A stretch of DNA of 64,000 nucleotides from Anaeramoeba flamelloides. Its lineage: Eukaryota; Metamonada; Anaeramoebidae. The notes under the pieces were generated by a model. It did no database searches. It was not told the origin of the DNA and was given only the letters and a program-made list of their open reading frames with translations. The DNA lies in contig JANTQA010000040.1 in the NCBI GenBank assembly GCA_027625915.1, positions 2,568,348 through 2,632,347 of the forward strand, read 5' to 3'. The first letter of the stretch is position 1. Each line of letters starts with the position of its first letter. Made by a program: the position numbers and the translations under genes. Of the stretch, positions 59,501 through 64,000 are shown piece after piece.

Positions 59501-60324
59501 AAAATCATTTTCAGTAAATGTATAATTAAAATCTTTATGGGAAACATTGTTAACTGATATATTCTTTATTTTTAAATCCAATTGATCTATTTCATCAGAT
59601 ATCTCATCTTCTGAAGATTTTTTCTCTTAAAGAGTCAATTAACTGAATTTTTGACTGTTCTTTGATATTTATTTCAGATTTATGTGGTTCCCAATCTGAA
59701 GAAGTTAATGTTTCAGGTTCTGATTGATCATTATCTGATGATAAAGTTAGAACTTCAACAACATTTTCCGTTATATTTTGAGACACATCAAGAGTGTTAT
59801 CCGAAAAATGTTCTAACATTTCTGTTTTTCGATGATTTCCAAAAGAATTATTGTTTTCAAAACCCCCGATTCCAAAAAGAATCATCAATTTCGTTCTCTG
59901 AATTATTTAACTCAGAATTATTTTCTAATCTGATTATTTTTCGATTTTTATTACGTTCAAAGTTTTTTATTTTATCAGCATGAAAGTCACACAGAATTTT
60001 ATATATTTTTGTTGTATTTATATATTCACTTCCTAAATAAGTTTCTTTTACAAATACACCATTGCAAAATATTCTTTTTGCATTTTTTAGTATCACTATA
60101 ACAACATGAAGTACATTTGATTTCTCTTAAAAAAACATCATGAATAAAAAAAGATTGTTTCGTGGATTTTTTAAATTTTTCTTTATATACATATTTGATA
60201 CTATTAAATTTATTTGAATTGGTTAAACCAAATTTTTTTTAAGTCTACCTTTAATTTCAATTAATGTGGATTGTTTTTCGTTTATACAATTTAATAAACA
60301 ACATTCTTTATTATCACAAGACAT
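56569..60324 (-). mobile_element. decayed CACTA/Tnp2-like DNA transposase gene
   Basis: A series of minus-strand frames reads in order like one long transposase. It starts with a Cys-rich MSCDNKECC segment (60324) and an acidic Ser-rich linker. Next come LSIYIDDQAYDSSRKKSVKA and GDSVEQQKAAGKLSSSG-ITMCRSC (58.6-58.9 kb), then FPICWAHLLLEGLFKDGLYS and LTAIECLELSMVLGL (57.8-58.1 kb). Last are NLHYLRHLPQSIRENGSLFT followed by FFFLALERYHQHFK (about 57.3 kb) and a basic-acidic tail (56.6-57.2 kb). These follow the signature order of Tnp2-like transposases (YxDD; GDxxA...CRxC; HDLLEG; HYPxxIxxxGPxxxFWxMRFExxHxxFK). About five frame breaks, several at homopolymers, and possibly introns, interrupt it. 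Terminal repeats were not located. The superfamily assignment is by pattern only. Confidence 0.6.
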
Positions 60325-60481
60325 TATATCTGTTTAAAATTTCAAAAGAAAAAAATAGAATTAAATAAAAAGAAAAATAAAATAGTGGGTTAGTAAAAAT
60401 GGTTAATTGTATGTGATTAGAAATATATATATATATATATGAGATTTTTATCTAATATTATTAAATTGCTCAATATATATA

Positions 60482-60679
60482 CATTCAGTTTCACTTTTTA
60501 AGGCACAAACTTTCAAAGGAATTTAAGGCACAAAAATTTCTCAAATTAAGGCACAAAATTTTGGAATTTTAATTTTCACAAATTATTTTACTAGAATTTG
60601 AATTTTTGTGCCTTAATTTTAGATTTTTTGTACCTTAAATTTCGTACAAAGTTTGTGTCTTAAAAAGTGAAACTGACTG
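60482..60679. mobile_element. MITE family A, copy 5
   Basis: CATTCAGTTTCACTTTTTAAG to AAAAGTGAAACTGACTG, TA on both sides, 198 bp. It abuts the start of the dispersed repeat at 60684. Confidence 0.8.
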
Positions 60680-60683
60680 TAGT

Positions 60684-61175
60684 CACTTGGTAAAAACATG
60701 TTATTCTAAGGTCATTGAAACCATGTAGAGATTGTTGAGAAATCTATTGATTTCTATTACAATTCAATTCGATCTTTGATCTTGATATTTATTTAATAAA
60801 TGTGAAAATTTTTCACTTCGTTTTCATTTCCTTTTTCAAATAGAGACCACAAATACCAACAAACTTTGTTTGGGGCCTTGATTTCTAAAAAGAAAAGTAT
60901 GGAAAATTAAGTGAAAATGTTTCATATTTATTATTCAAATAACGGTAGAAGTTCAAAACGAACATCGTTGTTTTTCTCAATAGTGTCGTAAGAATTTGAG
61001 TTTTTCAATTTTTAAGAAAATATATTGATTAATTAGTTTTCTTTCAGACATGTATCAACATTTCTTTGAGGTGTATTATTCTGTTTATTTCTTATTTGTT
61101 CTTCAAAGGTCAATTATATAAAATAATTGATATTTGAAAAAAAAACGTTGGGTACCTTTGACTGAAACAGAGTTT
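60684..61175. repeat. dispersed 0.5-kb repeat, copy 2
   Basis: Same-orientation match to 39385-39885. The terminal word CTTTTGACTGAAACAGAGTT-like recurs again at about 63420, where the second copy of the following region begins. Confidence 0.8.
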
Positions 61176-61243
61176 ATAATAGAACACCAGAATTAATACA
61201 ATCACAAATAGTTTAATCATTATATTATTGGTCTTTTTTTTAC

Positions 61244-61507
61244 TTATTTTAAGTTATTTATTGGTGTTTTTTGGACCGATAAAAAAGTGAGTTCTCTGAA
61301 AGGTTGGGGGATATTGTATGTTTGATTTGTTGTATTTGGGTATGTTCTATGATTTTTTTTGGTATATGGGTCACTAAAATATAATATATTTTCTTTCATT
61401 GGAATTAAGTCAGATAATTGGGAAAATTCATGAACTGAACTGGAAATTTGGGTAGAGTGGTTTAAACAAATAAAAGGCGTTATTTCACCGAAATAAAGCC
61501 TTTTCAT
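61244..61507 (-). CDS. small unidentified protein, 87 residues
   Basis: Minus-strand ORF from ATG 61507 to stop 61244, starting MKRLYFGEITPFICLNHST. Composition is balanced and unlike the Phe/Lys-rich random frames of the region. No transmembrane segment, signal peptide or known motif is seen. Its first 25 codons are repeated upstream in the tandem array, where unit 3 gives MKRLYFTEIKPIICLHHSTK. A second, indel-ridden copy of the locus is at about 63418-63720. The function is unknown and it may be a repeat-derived frame rather than a working gene. Confidence 0.4.
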   Translation of the reverse strand: MKRLYFGEITPFICLNHSTQISSSVHEFSQLSDLIPMKENILYFSDPYTKKNHRTYPNTTNQTYNIPQPFRELTFLSVQKTPINNLK

Positions 61508-61880
61508 CGATCGTACTTGTGAAGTTAAAAAGGATTTTTTGGCATAGTTGCCTTCTCAAATTATTGACTTTATTTCACTGAAATAAAGCATGTTCATCGA
61601 TCTTACTTGTGAAGGTGATTGGAAATTTTGGTAGAGTGGTGTAAACAAATTATCGGCTTTATTTCAGTGAAATAAAGCCTTTTCATCGATCGTACTTGTG
61701 GAGTTAACTGAATTTTTTGGCGCAGTTGCGCTATCAAATTATTAGCTTTATTTCACTGAAATAAAGCATGTTCATCGATCGTACTTGTGAAGATGATTGT
61801 AAATTTTGGTATAGTGGAAAGGTCAAATTATTGGCTTTATTTCAGTGAAATAAAGCCGGTTCATCGATCGTACTCGTGAA
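61476..61880 (-). repeat. 89-bp tandem array of duplicated gene starts with a central palindrome
   Basis: Five units. On the minus strand each has the leader CACAAGTACGATCG (small variations), an ATG (at 61864, 61775, 61686, 61597 and 61507) and a palindrome TTTATTTCAnTGAAATAAA inside the reading frame. Palindrome centres are at 61845, 61756, 61667, 61578 and 61488: spacing 89, 89, 89 and 90. The encoded peptides are MNRLYFTEIKPII, MNMLYFSEIKLII, MKRLYFTEIKPII with 14 further residues, MNMLYFSEIKSII, and finally the 87-residue ORF. Linkers alternate between two types, giving a higher-order period of about 178 bp, and the central palindrome base alternates G/C in the last four units. Two units recur near 63768-63874. 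Confidence 0.8.
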
Positions 61881-62489
61881 GATGATCGAAATTTTTTGTG
61901 ATGTTTTTTTAAAACTTTTTTTATTAAAAAAAGAAGAAAAAATAAAAAAAAATGTCAAACAAAGATAATAACCAATGAACTCTAAAATTCGCTAATACCA
62001 ATCAGATATATCAATATATCTATGTTTAAGCAAGTAATAATTCTAAAAAAAAAAGCTTAAAATCTACCGTTAGTATTATCTGCTTATTGATCTTTTGTTG
62101 GTGCTTTGGTTTAACAATTTTAAATTCTAATTTTTCCGAAAGCCAGTTATATTGAATATTGCCAAATGCTGTGTCAAGAAAATATGTTGAAAAAAAGAAG
62201 GAAAAATGAATTTAATAATTTCATTATTTTTGAGAAAGTTTTTTTTGCTGGCTAATTGAGGGTTCTGTATATTTCAGTTCAGCCTATTAACGAAAACCTA
62301 ACTCAATCCCAAAAAACATTTTTATTAATGTATTTATAAATACCAATGAAAATTTAAAAAAAAAATTACAAAGTTACGTTCGATGAAAGAAAGAAAAAAA
62401 CAAAAATTTGTAATATTTATTAAACAAAAAGTGTCTACACTTTTTAAAAGTAAGGAACTTTGTTTCTCCAATGTTAGAAGTCAAGAAAA
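61881..62489. other. spacer between array and RNase III tail copy
   Basis: AT-rich DNA with no recognised feature. On the minus strand it is the region immediately upstream of the array and so would contain any promoter for it, but no motif stands out. Confidence 0.4.
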
Positions 62490-63417
62490 GTAATTGTCTT
62501 CATTTATGTTTCAAAAAAAATGAAATTCAAAACACCTTATTTAAAACACTACTGTTTAGCACCGCAATTGCTACTGAAGCGTATCCAAAGCTGAGAAAAG
62601 AGTTCTTAAAAATCAATTATCATTATTATCAAAAAAAGAAACAAAGTACTAATTCTAAATCCAATTACTGTCAACGACAATCTCTTAATAACAAAAAGTA
62701 ATATTAGCACCAACAACAACACCAACACCAACACCAACACTAACACTAGAAGCACTAACTTACGAAACACTCACACCAACACCAACACCAACGCACCAAC
62801 ACGATTAATGTTAATAAATTAAAAAAAAATAATAATCAAAATTCAAATAAAAAATATAAATATCGGCATTGATATCGATAAATTAAAAAGAATCCGAAGC
62901 ACCAGTAACGAAAATTATTAAAAAAATTAAAACCAGGAGTTGTTCGCCTCAAACAAATCAGAAAATCCCTTCGTATTAACTTAAATAAATCTTCGAATAA
63001 AATGCGTGCATCACACCACCATCATCATCAAAACCAACATCTTAATCAGAAATGAATACAACAAACAAGAATTTTAATTCAAAAGAAAACACGAAACTGA
63101 ATATACAAATAATTACCAAAAGAAATTTATCAAAAATAGATCTAAACCACAAATTAAACAAACCGCAAAAAAATACAATTGGAAAAAGAAAAAATTTTTC
63201 AAAAGCAACAAAAATCCCAATATAGAAAGAGCTTTTTTTCGAAAAAATATTAAAAAAAGATAGTCCATTAGTAAAAAAATATTAAAAAAATGAAGCTACA
63301 AGTACCAAAAAGTAGCATTCAGAAACAACAACTGTCTATTCTGTGTATTAGATACTTACATTCAAACTCTCAATCTGCAAATCTTTAAAAAAATCCAGAA
63401 CATGAAAACCATATTTA
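62490..63417 (+). pseudogene. corrupted copy of the RNase III gene's low-complexity tail
   Basis: Aligns with 27372-28310 of the intact gene, from TGTCTTCATTTATGTTTC to the CATATTTA near the end, keeping the ACCAAC hexamer array and the CACCATCATCATCA run. It contains many one- to three-base insertions and deletions, mostly in homopolymers, and the frame is lost after about 75 codons. The catalytic RNase III domain is absent. It cannot encode a functional enzyme. It joins directly to the second copy of the 61.2-62.0 kb region. Confidence 0.85.
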
Positions 63418-64000
63418 TACCTTTTGACTGAAACAGAGTTTATACAGAACACCAGAATTAATACAATCACAAATAGTTTAATCACATATTTATTAATTCT
63501 TTTTTTACTTATTTTAAGTTATTTATTCGTTTTTGGACCGATAAAAAGTTCTCTTGAAAGGTTGGGGATATTGTAGTTTGATTTGTTAATGGGTGTGTTC
63601 TATGATTTTTTGGTATATGGGTCACAAAATATAATATTTTCATTGGAATTAAGCTTCAGATAATTGGGAAAATTCATGAACTGAACTGGAAATTTGCAGA
63701 GTGGTTAGAACAAAATCGATCGTAATTTGTGGATAACTGACTTTATGAAGTTTATTATCAATTATTAGCTTTATTTCACTGAAATAAAGCATGTTCATCG
63801 ATCAATGAAGATGATTGTAATTTTGGTATAGGGGAAGAAAACAATTATTGGCTTTATTTCCAGTGAAATAAAGCGGTTCATCGATCGTACTGTGAAGATG
63901 ATCGAAATTTTTGTGATAAAGCTTAAAACTTTTTTTATTAAAAAAAAGAAGAAAAATAAAAAATGTCAAACAAAGATAATAACTAATGAACTCTAAAATT
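63418..64000. repeat. second, indel-rich copy of 61.16-61.99 kb
   Basis: From TTTTGACTGAAACAGAGTTT to the window end the sequence follows 61155-61990, including the 87-residue ORF region and array units matching units 4 and 5 (palindromes near 63768-63790 and 63850-63874). Units 1-3 are reduced to a short remnant. Small indels are frequent. The repeat may continue beyond the window. Confidence 0.85.

Noticed and set aside
59684-59983. 99-codon plus-strand frame within the transposase relic
   Set aside because: Antisense shadow of the minus-strand transposase frames, Phe/Ser-rich without motif.
1-64000. tRNA, rRNA or CRISPR arrays
   Set aside because: No tRNA B-box with matching stems, no rRNA-like sequence and no regular spacer-repeat array were found; the only regular array (61.48-61.86 kb) is a gene-start repeat without variable spacers of the CRISPR kind.
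1-64000. Retroviral, LTR or Polinton-type elements
   Set aside because: No reverse transcriptase, integrase, capsid or long direct terminal repeats recognised; all mobile elements seen look like DNA transposons with inverted ends.

Overview
This is a very AT-rich nuclear fragment of a unicellular eukaryote. The evidence is standard GT-AG introns, the standard stop codons, Asn/Lys/Thr-rich low-complexity proteins, cytosolic ribosomal protein genes without operon structure, and a heterotrimeric G-protein alpha subunit. The lineage cannot be fixed from the sequence. A free-living amoeboid or flagellate protist (for example Anaeramoeba-like, heterolobosean or amoebozoan) would fit, but that is a guess.

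Supported host genes, left to right, are: a two-exon RPA3-like (RPA14) subunit at 4.2-4.6 kb; a beta-propeller (WD40-like) protein at 5.5-6.6 kb; a 708-residue protein with a C-terminal NET-like domain and a degenerate bromodomain-like region (BET-type chromatin factor) at 10.0-12.1 kb; a complete six-exon G-alpha gene on the minus strand (14.2-22.0 kb); a single-domain RNase III protein with a long low-complexity tail (26.9-28.4 kb); two tandem copies of ribosomal protein eS30 (35.6 and 36.9 kb); and a complete four-exon neuronal-calcium-sensor (NCS-1/frequenin-like) EF-hand gene on the minus strand (41.6-51.8 kb). The last 8 kb carries a decayed CACTA/Tnp2-like DNA transposase gene, a small minus-strand ORF preceded by an unusual 89-bp tandem array, and a corrupted duplicate of the RNase III tail.

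Most of the remaining DNA is gene-poor and filled with small non-autonomous DNA transposons: several families with TA target duplications (Tc1/mariner-like), a TTAA-flanked pair (piggyBac-like), and fold-back elements with long inverted arms. Two of the signalling genes are split by giant introns (5.9 kb in G-alpha, 9.4 kb in the calcium sensor), whereas the other introns in the window are only about 0.1-0.45 kb. The giant introns hold transposon copies, some nested.

The most unusual structure is at 61.48-61.86 kb. On the minus strand, five units 89-90 bp apart each carry the same leader, an ATG inside ATCGATGAA, and a short open frame starting M(N/K)xLYFxEI. The last unit runs into an 87-residue ORF, so the array looks like a serially duplicated gene start. 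The final 1.5 kb repeats parts of the window with many homopolymer-type indels and may be decayed subtelomere-like sequence or an unpolished contig end.
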